Origin: Aurantimonas sp036549475 | GTDB taxonomy: Bacteria > Pseudomonadota > Alphaproteobacteria > Rhizobiales > Rhizobiaceae | NCBI RefSeq assembly: GCF_036549475.1 | Contig: NZ_JAZHLI010000025.1 | Span: forward strand, 1 to 64,000 | Direction of reading: 5' to 3' | Length of the DNA stretch: 64,000 nucleotides | Shown here: piece after piece, positions 7,632 to 16,245 of the stretch | How the letters are laid out: the number at the start of each line of letters is the position of its first letter | Numbering within the stretch: the first letter of the stretch is position 1 | Notes under the pieces: generated by a model | Told to the model about the DNA's origin: nothing | The model's input: the letters and a program-made list of their open reading frames with translations, nothing else | The model's database searches: none | Translations under genes and position numbers: made by a program

Positions 7632-9062
7632 ATGCGCGAGGTTGACGTCGCCATCATCGGCGCGGGCACGGCCGGCATGGGGGCCTATCGCGCGGCGCTG
7701 AAGCATACTGACAACATCGTTCTGATCGAGGGCGGCCCCTACGGCACCACGTGCGCGCGGGTCGGCTGCATGCCCTCGAAGCTGCTGATCGCAGCGGCCG
7801 AGGCGGAGGAAGCCGTACGCAGGGCCGCTGGATTCGGTGTTCTTGCCACCGCGCCGCGTATCGACGGGGTCGAAGTCATGAACCGGGTGCGGCGCGAGCG
7901 CGACCGCTTCGTCGGCTTTGTGAACGAAACGGTAGAAGGGTTCGATCCGTCCCTCCGCTCGAAAGGATGCGCGAGGTTTGAGGATCCGCACACTCTGCGG
8001 CTTGACACCGAAGAGGTCGTGCACGCCGCGCGCATCGTTGTCGCAACCGGATCTGCTTCGGTTATACCGAAAGTGTTCGACGCGGTTGGCGACCGGCTGA
8101 TCGTCAACGACGACGTGTTCGACTGGACCGATCTGCCGGGCGCCGTCGCAGTATTCGGCGGCGGGGTTCTTGGGCTGGAGTTGGCGCAGGCGCTAAACCG
8201 CCTGGGGGTGCGCGTGCGACTGTTCGGCAAGGGCGGCGGCGTCGGATCACTGAGCGATCCTTCGGTGCGCGACGCGGCTGCGGCGATCATTGGCGCCGAT
8301 CTGCCGTTCGACCCGGACGCCGACGTGCAAGGGATCACCCGTGAGGGCGATACTGTGGTGGTAAGCTTCCGCGGGGGGAACGCCATGCACGAAGAGCGGT
8401 TCGACTGGCTTCTCGCCGCGACGGGTCGGGCCCCGGTTCTCGACGGGTTGAACCTTGCCGCCTCGGGTCTGACGCTGGATGAACGCGGCGCGCCCAAGGT
8501 CGATCCACTGACGATGCAGGTTGACGGCGGCCACATCTTCTTCGCGGGAGATGTCGCAGCTCGCATCCCGCTGCTGCACGAGGCGGCCGATGACGGCCGC
8601 ATCGCTGGCGACAACGCCGGGCGCTTTCCGCAGGTGCAGACCCACCGCCGCCGCACGCCGCTGGGGATCGTGTTCACCGATCCCAACATCGCAACAGTGG
8701 GCGCATCCTTCGCCGAGCTTTCCGAAAGGTCATGCGACTTCGCGACAGGAGAGGTTGATTTCGCCGACCAGGGCCGCGCCCGGGTGCTGCGTCAGAACCG
8801 CGGTCTGCTGCGCGTTTATGGGGAGCGCGCCACGGGCCGTCTGCTCGGCGCGGAGATGGTCGCGCCGCGGGGCGAGCATCTGGCGCATCTGCTGGCATGG
8901 GCGGTGCAGGCCGACATGGATGTGGAGACGGCGCTGGAGATGCCCTTCTACCACCCGGTGATCGAGGAAGGCTTGCGCACGGCCCTGCGCAATCTGAGCG
9001 TGAATCTGGGCCGTCGCACTGAAAATCCACCTCGCTCCATCGACTGCGGCCCAGGTGCCTGA
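7632..9062 (+). CDS. FAD-dependent pyridine nucleotide-disulfide oxidoreductase
   Basis: About 476 residues with the dihydrolipoamide dehydrogenase/mercuric reductase layout: FAD dinucleotide site (VAIIGAGTAGMGAYRAAL), redox-active pair TTCARVGCMPSK, NAD(P) fold AVFGGGVLGLELAQAL, second FAD site HIFFAGDV and a C-terminal dimer domain ending in FYHPVIEEGLRTALRNL with the catalytic His. It lacks the vicinal C-terminal cysteines of MerA, so a lipoamide- or small-disulfide reductase is more likely. Of three in-frame Met codons, 7632 gives the canonical REVDVAIIG start. It follows the peroxiredoxin-like gene on the same strand. Confidence 0.85.
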   Translation: MREVDVAIIGAGTAGMGAYRAALKHTDNIVLIEGGPYGTTCARVGCMPSKLLIAAAEAEEAVRRAAGFGVLATAPRIDGVEVMNRVRRERDRFVGFVNETVEGFDPSLRSKGCARFEDPHTLRLDTEEVVHAARIVVATGSASVIPKVFDAVGDRLIVNDDVFDWTDLPGAVAVFGGGVLGLELAQALNRLGVRVRLFGKGGGVGSLSDPSVRDAAAAIIGADLPFDPDADVQGITREGDTVVVSFRGGNAMHEERFDWLLAATGRAPVLDGLNLAASGLTLDERGAPKVDPLTMQVDGGHIFFAGDVAARIPLLHEAADDGRIAGDNAGRFPQVQTHRRRTPLGIVFTDPNIATVGASFAELSERSCDFATGEVDFADQGRARVLRQNRGLLRVYGERATGRLLGAEMVAPRGEHLAHLLAWAVQADMDVETALEMPFYHPVIEEGLRTALRNLSVNLGRRTENPPRSIDCGPGA

Positions 9063-9217
9063 CGCCGACAGAAAAGGACACCGCGCGACGGACCCTGCGA
9101 GGCGCGCTCAATCGCGGCAGGCGCATCCAAGGCCGGACAGGGCCGATCCATGGCACGGAAATCCAGACCCGCGACCCTCGCCCCGATGCCATGGGGCGCG
9201 CGCGGCGCGGTGTCGCT

Positions 9218-10456
9218 TCAGTCGCCTGTCTTCATCCTCTGCAGGATCGCTGCCTGACCTGCTGCCGCAAGCAGGGACACGATGAACACGCTTGCCGCCC
9301 CGGCAAGGCTGAACAGGACCCCACCCAATAGCGGCAGAACATAGGACGGCGCCGTGAGCGCATTGAAATACCCGCTATAGGCGGGACGCCGATCTTCGGG
9401 CGATATTTCCATTAGCAGCCCGAGCACCGCGATCGTCAGCCCGTTAGCCAGAGCGCCGAGCAGGATGAAGATCAAGATCAGGATCGGCAGAATTGGGATG
9501 GCGAAGGTGGGAACCCCGAGCAGCACCAACAGAAACACAGGCGGTGCCATGCGCAAGACCGCGACGAGGCGCATCAGGCTCAGTTTGCCTCGGCTGTCTC
9601 CCCACCACCCCCAAAGGGAGTTCGACACAAGCGCTCCGGCGGTTTGTGCCCCGAGTAAAAGCGCGACATTCTCAAGCCCGATCCCCAGTCCTTCGGCGGC
9701 GACGACGTAGAAAGGCATGGCGATCATCACGCCGGCGCCACACCATTGGGCGAACACGAAGCGGCGAAAGCTTGAATTGGTCCGGAACGTCTCGATCCCT
9801 TCGCGGAGGTAGACGGAGAACCGCGTGGGCGCCTTGGAGGCGACAATGCGCTCAGGTTCGCCCATCGCCAGGAAAACCAGAGCGGACAGCCCCATCAGCA
9901 TCGCCGCGACGCCAAGAATGGCGGCAAAGGACAGGGGAAACGTCAGCGTGTGCAACAGGTTGTCGGCAAAGACGGCCACGGCGAGCGCGACCAGCCCACC
10001 CCCGAAGAACCGCAAGGCCAGCAACCGGCTGCGCATCTCCGAAGGCACGGACCGCGCCACGATGTCGTTATAGGGCACGCCCACGATGCCGCTGAGCCCG
10101 GCGTAAAGTGTCCAGAGGATCAGCGTTCCCGCCCCAAGCGCGGCATGGCTCCAGCCCGCCTGCGACCCCAGCCACAGCAGTCCGGCCAGAAGGGCGATGG
10201 CCGCCGCCCTGCCGACTGCCCCAACGATGTAGTATGGCATCGACGCGCCGCTGCGCCCTGCGAGAAAACCTATGAGGATCTGCGGCAGCAACCAGCCCAT
10301 GCGCAGGATGGTGGTGACCGCACCCACGGCCAGCGGACTGCCGGTCAGTTGAAAGACCAATGCCGACATCACCGTCGCGCTGTCGACGCCTGCCGAGCCT
10401 GCCTGAAACGCGGTGCCCGCCCCTGCGACGTGCCAGAACCTGCGCCGCGGCGTCAT
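9218..10456 (-). CDS. MFS transporter, last gene of the mer operon
   Basis: A 412-residue, 12-helix major facilitator protein. It begins MTPRRRFWHVAGAGTAFQ and has the central loop with RFSVYLREGIETFRTN and a late GYFNALTAPSYVLPLL. The start ATG overlaps the stop of the upstream CcdA-like gene in an ATGA arrangement, so it belongs to the mer transcript. The frame is open further upstream, but that part is a shadow of the CcdA-like gene. Substrate unknown; its place at the end of a mercury operon suggests export of a metal complex or thiol product (inference). Confidence 0.8.
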   Translation of the reverse strand: MTPRRRFWHVAGAGTAFQAGSAGVDSATVMSALVFQLTGSPLAVGAVTTILRMGWLLPQILIGFLAGRSGASMPYYIVGAVGRAAAIALLAGLLWLGSQAGWSHAALGAGTLILWTLYAGLSGIVGVPYNDIVARSVPSEMRSRLLALRFFGGGLVALAVAVFADNLLHTLTFPLSFAAILGVAAMLMGLSALVFLAMGEPERIVASKAPTRFSVYLREGIETFRTNSSFRRFVFAQWCGAGVMIAMPFYVVAAEGLGIGLENVALLLGAQTAGALVSNSLWGWWGDSRGKLSLMRLVAVLRMAPPVFLLVLLGVPTFAIPILPILILIFILLGALANGLTIAVLGLLMEISPEDRRPAYSGYFNALTAPSYVLPLLGGVLFSLAGAASVFIVSLLAAAGQAAILQRMKTGD

Positions 10457-11115
10457 GTGCCGGCCCAATCCGCCGGGTCGACGAACAGGCCGAACCAGAC
10501 CGACCAGAGACCGAGGGCGATGAAGACCACACCGAGGACAGCGCGTCTCGGACGCAGCCAGTCGGCGAGCCGATCGAGAGGTCGAGCAAGAACCGGCCAT
10601 GCCGAGAGCGGTAGAAGCGGTAGAGACAGGGCCAGGGCGAAGATCGCCATCAGGGAAAACCCGGTCAGCACAGATCCCGTTGTCGTCGCCACCCCGATCA
10701 GGGCAAACAGAATGGGGGCGGCGCAGGCTGGAATGTTGAGGCCGAAAGCGACCCCCTGCAAAATCGGGTTCGAGGCCGTGCGCCACGCCTCGGACGCAAT
10801 GCGGATGCGGCGGCGCAGCCGCCCCCCGAACCCGCCAAGCATCAGGCCGCCAATCAGGAGATAGATCAGTCCGAAGATGAGCCAGAAGCCCGTTTGTGCG
10901 CCGATCAGCTCCTGCCCAAGGAACACGATCAGCCCGCCGAACCCGCCCATGACGAGAAGTCGGGCAACCACGAAGATCACTACCGCGCCGAGGCGTTCTC
11001 GCATCGGCCGTGCCCGCTGCGCGCCGAGAAACAGCATGTGCGCCCCGATCGTGCAGGGTTCGATGAAGCCCAGCAGCCCGAGCCCCAGCGCCAGAGGGAT
11101 CAATGAGACGTCCAT
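10453..11115 (-). CDS. CcdA/DsbD-like transmembrane protein in mer operon
   Basis: A 220-residue, six-helix membrane protein with the CcdA-type cysteines: GFIEPCTIGAHM near residue 20 and LNIPACAAPILFALIG near residue 128. CcdA relatives shuttle electrons from cytoplasmic thioredoxin across the inner membrane. The gene lies 62 nt after merA and overlaps the MFS gene downstream. A role in keeping MerP or other periplasmic thiols reduced is a reasonable guess from context; a metal-transport role is an alternative. Confidence 0.72.
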   Translation of the reverse strand: MDVSLIPLALGLGLLGFIEPCTIGAHMLFLGAQRARPMRERLGAVVIFVVARLLVMGGFGGLIVFLGQELIGAQTGFWLIFGLIYLLIGGLMLGGFGGRLRRRIRIASEAWRTASNPILQGVAFGLNIPACAAPILFALIGVATTTGSVLTGFSLMAIFALALSLPLLPLSAWPVLARPLDRLADWLRPRRAVLGVVFIALGLWSVWFGLFVDPADWAGT

Positions 11116-11177
11116 GAATTACCAGGTTGTGCTGACGTCAATATTTTAACAGACTCCTGCAACTGGAAGGTCAAGCT

Positions 11178-12629
11178 TCATCCCGCGCAGCACGATAGTT
11201 TCGCCACGTCCTTGTCGAACGTCTGGGCGGCGAGCTTCAGGCCTTCGACCGTGGTGAGGTAGGGAAAGATCGTCTCGCCGAGCGCCTTGGTCGTCATGCC
11301 GAACGTCAGCGCCATGACCAGCGTCTGCACGCTATCGGCCCCTTCGGGCGCCATGATCACGCCGCCCAGCAGGCGGTCGGTCCTGGCATCTGCTACCAGC
11401 TTGATCAGGCCCCGCGTATCGCGTGCTGCAAGCGCGCGAGGCACATTGTCGAGGCCGACAAGGCTGGTCTTGATCTCGTGCCCAGCTTCGCCCGCCTGCG
11501 CTTCAGTCAGGCCCACGCCAGCCACCTGCGGGTCGGTGAATACCACCCAGGGCATCGCGACGTTGTCGTAGCGCTCCGCCCCACCCAACACCGCGTTGCG
11601 CGCGGCCAGCTTGGCGCCATAGGCGGCCATGTAGACGAACTGGTCGCGGTCGGTCACGTCGCCCGCTGCATAGATGCCGGGGCGTGTCGTGGCCATGTCG
11701 TCGTCGATCTTGATCGCGCCGCGCCGGTCGGTCTCGACGCCCATCTCGGTCAGACCCAGCCCCTCGGTGTTTGGCGCGCGCCCCGTGGTCAGGACGAGGT
11801 GGTCCGCCGTCAGCTCCCGCGATGCTCCGCCCACTGTCACCGTCAGACCCGCACGGTCCCCGTCGCGCCGCGCGGCGTCATAGCGCACGCCATCGAGGAT
11901 CGTAATGCCTTCGGCGCGCAAGGTCGCCGTGAGCGCGTCGGACACCTCCGGCTCGGTGCGCGACAGCAGGCGCGAGCGGCAGACGATGGTGACGCGCGTG
12001 CCCATCCTCGCCATCATCTGCGCCAGCTCCGCGCCGATGTAGCCGCCGCCGAGAAAGATCAGGCTCTCGGGCAGCCGCTCCAGCTCCAGAAGCGACGTGC
12101 TGTCGCGCGTTGGCGCGTCTAAGATACCGGGGATGTCGGGAACGGCGGGCCGCCCGCCGGTGGCGACAATGACCTTGGATGCTGTGATCTTGCGCCCGCC
12201 GACTTCGACACCGTCAGGGACGAGCCGCGCTGGACCCTCGTCGATATAGGTGACGCCATCGTAGCCCGGCAGCAGATCGGCGTATTTCTTCTGCCGCAGC
12301 GTCCCGACCAGATCGTCCTTGGCCGCAACCAGCGCCGCCCAGTCGTCCACCCGCGCCTCACCCTGCAAGCCGGGAAACCGTTGAGCGGCTTTCGCACTAT
12401 GCAGGGCCTCAGCCGCGCGGATCATCGTCTTGGACGGCACGCAGCCCACGTTCACGCAGGTGCCGCCAATGGTGCCATGCCCGATCAGCGCCACACGCTT
12501 GCCCCCCTCGGCCGCCGTGATCGCGGCGGAAAACCCCGCCGATCCTGCGCCGATGACGGCAAGATCAAATTCCCGGGTTTTTGCGCTGTCGGGTGTGCAG
12601 CAGTCATGGGTGTCTACGCGCTGGTCCAT
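11178..12629 (-). CDS. merA: Mercuric reductase MerA, without N-terminal NmerA domain
   Basis: The 483-residue flavoprotein reduces Hg(II) to Hg(0) with NADPH. It shows the FAD site LAVIGAGSAGFSAAITAAE, the active-site pair GGTCVNVGCVPSK, the NADP fold FLGGGYIGAELAQMMARMG, FAD site IYAAGDVTDRDQFV, and the diagnostic C-terminal vicinal cysteines (KLSCCAG). It has no MerP-like heavy-metal domain at the N-terminus, only a short leader with a Cys pair (DCCTPD). It lies in the mer operon after a glutathione-reductase-like gene. Identity is firm. Confidence 0.96.
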   Translation of the reverse strand: MDQRVDTHDCCTPDSAKTREFDLAVIGAGSAGFSAAITAAEGGKRVALIGHGTIGGTCVNVGCVPSKTMIRAAEALHSAKAAQRFPGLQGEARVDDWAALVAAKDDLVGTLRQKKYADLLPGYDGVTYIDEGPARLVPDGVEVGGRKITASKVIVATGGRPAVPDIPGILDAPTRDSTSLLELERLPESLIFLGGGYIGAELAQMMARMGTRVTIVCRSRLLSRTEPEVSDALTATLRAEGITILDGVRYDAARRDGDRAGLTVTVGGASRELTADHLVLTTGRAPNTEGLGLTEMGVETDRRGAIKIDDDMATTRPGIYAAGDVTDRDQFVYMAAYGAKLAARNAVLGGAERYDNVAMPWVVFTDPQVAGVGLTEAQAGEAGHEIKTSLVGLDNVPRALAARDTRGLIKLVADARTDRLLGGVIMAPEGADSVQTLVMALTFGMTTKALGETIFPYLTTVEGLKLAAQTFDKDVAKLSCCAG

Positions 12630-12690
12630 TGTCGATTTCTTTCTGTGTCGGTGGGACCAATCGCCTTGGCGACACCCCGAAAGTCCTGCG

Positions 12691-14046
12691 TCAGACCATC
12701 GAGCCGAGGTCGGAGGCGTAGCTGGGGTAGGCGAAGATCATCGCCTTGATCTGGTTGGCGGTCAGACCGGTTCCCATCGCCATGGCGAAGAGATTGATCT
12801 GTTCCTCGGCCCCGGGTCCGATCAGATGCGCGCCCAGAATGCGGCCGGTGCCATGCTCGACCAGGACCTTGTAGCCCGACCATTTCGCACCCACGCGCAG
12901 CGAGGAATACCAGCTTTCGGTCTTCTTGGACTGCGTGTCGAACTTCAGCCCCTGGTCCCGCGCCGCGGCCTCTGACAAGCCCACGGTCGCGACCATGGGC
13001 AAGGTGAAAACGACGCTGGGGATCGGCGGATAGTCGACGGAGCGGTCGTCGCGCCCCGCGAGCAGGTTCTTGGCGGCGACCCGGCCCTCGTTGGCGGAAA
13101 CCGGCGTCAGGTTCGGGCCGCTGTCGGCGCAATCGCCAGCGGCAAAGATCGCCGGGTTGGTCGTGCGCATGGCGGGGCTGACCTTGATACCGCGCGGCCC
13201 ATGTTCCACCCCGGCGGCCTCGAGGTTCAATCCGTCGATATTGGGCACCCGGCCGGTGGCATGGACCACGGTGTCGCAGATTACAGTCTCGACGCCGCCC
13301 GAACGCTCGACCGTGACGACAAGCGCGCCGTCCTGTTTTTCCACCTTCAGCACCTTCGCGCCCAGTAGCAGGTCGATGCCGAGATCGGTCGTTGCGTCAA
13401 CAAGCATCGCGACCAGATCGGGGTCGAAGTTCCCCAGCGGCCGGTCCATCATTTCCAGCACCGTCACCTCGGTCGCACCGGCGCGCCTGGCGATGTGAGA
13501 AAACTCCATGGCGATGAAGCCGCCGCCCACGAAGGCCACCCGGTCCGGCCGCTCGGGAAGGTCGAGGAACTCGGTGCTGGTGGTAAGCAGGTCTTCGCCC
13601 GGAATGTTCAGCGTCATGGGTCGCGCGCCGGTGGCGATATGGAAATGCTTCGCACGCAGGGTCTGCCCGTTCAACGCGATCGTGTCCGACCCGCTGAAGC
13701 GCGCCTCACCATGCAACGTCGTGACACCCGCCGTCTCCAGCCCGGCCTCGATCTTTGGCGGCATCGCGTCGGTGAAGGTCCGCTTGAAGGCGATCATCTC
13801 TGCCCAGTCCACCGAAGCCCGCGCCGCGAGGCCTTTGCCCATCAGGTTCTGTGCCCAGTCCACGCCTTCGGTGACGGCAATCAGCATCTTCTTGGGATCA
13901 CAGCCGCGCAGGGCGCAGGTGCCGCCGTAGGGAAGGCTGTCGATGCTGGCCACCTTCCAGCCGGCCGCCGCCGCCATGCGGGCGACGCCGTTGCCGCCGG
14001 TTCCGGCACCGATCACGATCAGGTCGTAGTCATACTTGTCTGTCAC
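12691..14046 (-). CDS. Glutathione-reductase-like flavoprotein in mer operon
   Basis: A 451-residue pyridine nucleotide-disulfide oxidoreductase: LIVIGAGTGGNGVARMA (FAD), the redox pair GGTCALRGCDPKKML, AFVGGGFIAMEFSHIARR (NADP), IFAAGDCADSGPN, and a C-terminus IFAYPSYASDLGSMV without the catalytic His-Glu of classical glutathione reductase or the vicinal Cys of MerA. Start is GTG at 14046, overlapping by 4 nt the stop of a 52-residue small protein. Regeneration of a low-molecular thiol for mercury detoxification is plausible from context; the true substrate is unknown. A broken relative lies at 22314-22924. Confidence 0.82.
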   Translation of the reverse strand: MTDKYDYDLIVIGAGTGGNGVARMAAAAGWKVASIDSLPYGGTCALRGCDPKKMLIAVTEGVDWAQNLMGKGLAARASVDWAEMIAFKRTFTDAMPPKIEAGLETAGVTTLHGEARFSGSDTIALNGQTLRAKHFHIATGARPMTLNIPGEDLLTTSTEFLDLPERPDRVAFVGGGFIAMEFSHIARRAGATEVTVLEMMDRPLGNFDPDLVAMLVDATTDLGIDLLLGAKVLKVEKQDGALVVTVERSGGVETVICDTVVHATGRVPNIDGLNLEAAGVEHGPRGIKVSPAMRTTNPAIFAAGDCADSGPNLTPVSANEGRVAAKNLLAGRDDRSVDYPPIPSVVFTLPMVATVGLSEAAARDQGLKFDTQSKKTESWYSSLRVGAKWSGYKVLVEHGTGRILGAHLIGPGAEEQINLFAMAMGTGLTANQIKAMIFAYPSYASDLGSMV

Positions 14047-14201
14047 GTGGTGCGCCTTTCGTTTCCGTTCTCATGGTCGTACTGCGCATCTGTGCGCCTT
14101 GTTGCCAGGTAGGTCAGCGCGACCGCAGCCACGATCAGGGTGACGGTCAGGGTCCAGCCGGGGCCAGACGCGGCCATCGCGGAAAAGCAGTGGGTCATCA
14201 T
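14043..14201 (-). CDS. Small single-helix membrane protein in mer operon (52 aa)
   Basis: This short frame reads MMTHCFSAMAASGPGW, then a helix WTLTVTLIVAAVALTYLA and a charged tail RRTDAQYDHENG. Support: AAGGA sits 8-11 nt before the ATG; the TGA overlaps the GTG of the next gene by 4 nt; it fills the otherwise empty gap between merF and the reductase gene; and it has one clean transmembrane segment with positive residues after it. It resembles no mer protein I can name. Possible roles are a small accessory of the Hg transporter or of the reductase (inference). Confidence 0.6.
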   Translation of the reverse strand: MMTHCFSAMAASGPGWTLTVTLIVAAVALTYLATRRTDAQYDHENGNERRTT

Positions 14202-14212
14202 GGGTTGTCCTT

Positions 14213-14437
14213 TCAGGTGTGGTTCTGGCGCCGCTGCCTGCGCCAGACGGCGTAGACGGTCAGCGCGATGAAGAAGGCGAGCGCCGGAAACAGCACATAG
14301 TCGATCCAGCCCAGCACCGCCGACAGGCCGACAACCCCCAGAGCAACGACCAGCACCGGCGTAAAACAGCAGAGCGCGGCTATGACGGTGCCGACGATCC
14401 CGATGCCGAACAGCTTGCGGTCGTCAGGATTGGCCAT
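14213..14437 (-). CDS. merF: Mercury transport protein MerF
   Basis: The 74-residue two-helix inner-membrane protein has the MerF signature: VGTVIAALCCFTPVLVVALG with the vicinal Cys pair in helix 1, then LSAVLGWIDYVLFPALAFF. MerF takes Hg(II) from the periplasm to MerA. An upstream extension exists in the same frame, but ATG at 14437 gives the family length. Its start overlaps the end of the preceding small membrane protein gene by 14 nt. Confidence 0.92.
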   Translation of the reverse strand: MANPDDRKLFGIGIVGTVIAALCCFTPVLVVALGVVGLSAVLGWIDYVLFPALAFFIALTVYAVWRRQRRQNHT

Positions 14438-14687
14438 GGACCGTCTCATTCGCGTCAGCCGCATCAATGCAGCAGGCGTCATCGCCCGTTCGCCGCCGCA
14501 GGCTGCGCCAAGTCAGCGCGGCACCCGCTGCGACGACAAGTGCCGCAATGCCTCCAAGCCCGCTCAGCCAGCCGCCGACCGCGCCGGTCAGCCCGGCCAG
14601 CAGAACCCCGCCGCCGCCACAGCAGACGATCACGGCAGGGGCAGCGACCGCCGTTGCCAGAGCACCGCCCATCAGGTCATCACGCAT
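14424..14687 (-). CDS. Small Cys-rich two-helix membrane protein in mer operon (87 aa)
   Basis: Reads MRDDLMGGALATAVAAPAV, then VIVCCGGGGVLLAGL with a vicinal Cys pair and a Gly run, a second helix (IAALVVAAGAALTW), and a tail with another Cys pair (DDACCIDAADAN). Both Cys pairs resemble the Hg-binding pairs of MerT/MerF. Start ATG at 14687 lies 5 nt after the merP stop, and its end overlaps merF. It is probably an extra Hg(II) transport or relay protein; I do not recognise a named mer family for it. Confidence 0.75.
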   Translation of the reverse strand: MRDDLMGGALATAVAAPAVIVCCGGGGVLLAGLTGAVGGWLSGLGGIAALVVAAGAALTWRSLRRRTGDDACCIDAADANETVHGQS

Positions 14688-14692
14688 CAGGT

Positions 14693-14998
14693 TCAGCCCT
14701 CGACGAGAGCGGGATATCCTGCGTTGGCAGAGGCGGCGGCGATGGCCTCGGCGCTTGTCGATGCCGTTTCGAATAGCACGGTGGCGGTTCGCGCGGCAAA
14801 GTCGATCTCGACGGAGCGCACGCCCTCGACGCCCTCCATCGCGCGCTTCACCGTCACCGGACAAAGCGCGCAGGTCATGTTCTCGACCAAGAAGGTCACA
14901 GTCTGCTCGGCGGCCACCGATTGGGCGACGGCGGGGACTCCAGTCATCGGCACCACGGCCGTCAGACCAAACAGGGCAAGGGCAAGTATCTTCTTCAT
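14693..14998 (-). CDS. merP: Periplasmic mercury-binding protein MerP
   Basis: A 101-residue precursor with a signal peptide (MKKILALALFGLTAVVPMTG, cleavage probably after AVAQ near residue 26) and one heavy-metal-associated domain with the NMTCALCPVTVKRAM motif, whose two cysteines bind Hg(II). The rest shows the expected VRSVEIDFAARTATVLFE strand. It delivers Hg(II) to MerT in the inner membrane. It lies 17 nt after merT. Confidence 0.96.
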   Translation of the reverse strand: MKKILALALFGLTAVVPMTGVPAVAQSVAAEQTVTFLVENMTCALCPVTVKRAMEGVEGVRSVEIDFAARTATVLFETASTSAEAIAAASANAGYPALVEG

Positions 14999-15015
14999 CG
15001 GGTTCTCCTTCGGGG

Positions 15016-15405
15016 TCAATAGAGTAGCGGCGCCCACCAATCGATGGTGAGGGCGGCAAGAACGAGGGCGAGCGAGGCCCAGAGAAGGATCTTGGTGATC
15101 CGGCCTGAATTGGGTCGCGCGCAGTAGGATCCGGGCTCGCAGACCGTGGGCTGGCGGAAGTAGACCTGCCGGAAGCCCGCGCCGATGAAGCCGAGCGCGA
15201 TGACGGCGAAGATCGGTTTGTAGGGCTCCAGCGCCGTGAGGCTGCCGATCCACGCGCCGGAAATCCCCAGTGTCAGCAGCACCAGAGGTCCGATGCAGCA
15301 GGCCGAGGCGAGAAACGCCCCGACAACACCACCTGCCGCGAACCAGCCCTTGCGCGCCGGGCGACCCGCGACCGTGCGCCCTGTCTTGTCTTCCGCAACG
15401 CTCAT
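15016..15405 (-). CDS. merT: Mercuric transport protein MerT
   Basis: A 129-residue inner-membrane protein with three helices. The first carries FLASACCIGPLVLLTLGISG, the Hg-binding vicinal Cys pair, and the loop after helix 2 has a second pair split as TVCEPGSYC. Start is set at ATG 15405 because GAGG lies 8 nt upstream; a GTG three codons earlier is possible. It is the first gene of the mer operon, downstream of a MerR-type promoter. Confidence 0.95.
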   Translation of the reverse strand: MSVAEDKTGRTVAGRPARKGWFAAGGVVGAFLASACCIGPLVLLTLGISGAWIGSLTALEPYKPIFAVIALGFIGAGFRQVYFRQPTVCEPGSYCARPNSGRITKILLWASLALVLAALTIDWWAPLLY

Positions 15406-15436
15406 GCGCTTCACCTCTCGTCTCTCATCGAGGATC

Positions 15437-15467
15437 GGTGTACGGTCTGTAGCAACTACAGGCTCAA
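15437..15467 (-). promoter_or_regulatory. MerR-controlled mer promoter/operator
   Basis: On the minus strand a -35 TTGAGC and a -10 TACACC are separated by a 19-bp spacer, the long spacing typical of MerR-activated promoters. The spacer holds the perfect dyad CTGTAG-TTG-CTACAG (15447-15461). It lies between the divergent merT and merR starts, so it should control both. Confidence 0.85.
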
Positions 15468-15481
15468 GGGAATTCTGCGCG

Positions 15482-15898
15482 ATGTCCGGTCACGAGAGCG
15501 AGAGCGGCCTGTCGCGCGGCGAGTTGGCCCGCGCGACAGGCAGCAACATCGAGACGATCCGCTATTATGAGAAAACCGGCCTGCTGCCTGACCCGCCCCG
15601 GACGGGCGCGGGCTACCGTGTCTACTCTTCGGCCCACGCCCTGCGCCTTCGCTTCATCCTGCGCGCCCGCGAACTCGGGTTCTCCATGGACGACATCCGT
15701 GGGCTTCTAGGTCTGGGGGATGGTGCCGCGCCAACCTGCTCGGAGGTCAAGGACCGGACGGAACGGCATCTTGCGGATGTGCGGGCGAAGATCGCGGACC
15801 TGAAGCGGATCGACGCGGTTCTGGCGCAGACTGCAGCGCAATGCTCTGGCGATCAGGTGCCGCACTGTCCCGTACTGAATACGCTCGCCGGAGAATGA
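15482..15898 (+). CDS. merR: Mercuric resistance regulator MerR
   Basis: The 138-residue MerR-family activator has an N-terminal winged helix (ELARATGSNIETIRYYEKTG, GYRVYSS), a dimerisation helix, and three cysteines in the Hg-binding positions: TCSEVKDRT, then QCSGDQVPHCPVL. Hg(II) binding would twist the 19-bp-spaced promoter into an active form. Start ATG at 15482; the longer upstream frame is a shadow of merT. It is divergent from merT, the standard arrangement in alphaproteobacteria. Confidence 0.95.
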   Translation: MSGHESESGLSRGELARATGSNIETIRYYEKTGLLPDPPRTGAGYRVYSSAHALRLRFILRARELGFSMDDIRGLLGLGDGAAPTCSEVKDRTERHLADVRAKIADLKRIDAVLAQTAAQCSGDQVPHCPVLNTLAGE

Positions 15899-16245
15899 AA
15901 CGGGCTTCCGGCTGCGTCACCGGCTCGGCGTGTGGCACGCTCGCGCCTGGTCATGCATCACAACATAGTCGCTCAGCATCTCGGCAATGGCCGAGCCATG
16001 CGGCAACAATGCCAGTTCCACGGCAGCCCTTGCCTGAAACTCCCGGCTATACTCGACAACGGGCGCACACGTCCCGAGCCCGCTCGTCTCAAAACCCGCC
16101 GTCGCGCAGCCGCTCAGCCGACTCGCCGCGATTGCGAGGACGGCGAGCCGCCGCCTCCAGTATCTGACGTTGGAGTTGGATATTTCGCCGAGGGAGCCTC
16201 GGATTTCCGTGGCTCAGTAAAAGTGCTATCTCCTGCGCTCAGCCT
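15899..16245. other. Gene-free stretch after merR
   Basis: Open frames here are short and lack protein-like composition. It separates the mer operon from a convergent P460-like gene, and I see no clear repeat or terminator. Confidence 0.4.
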
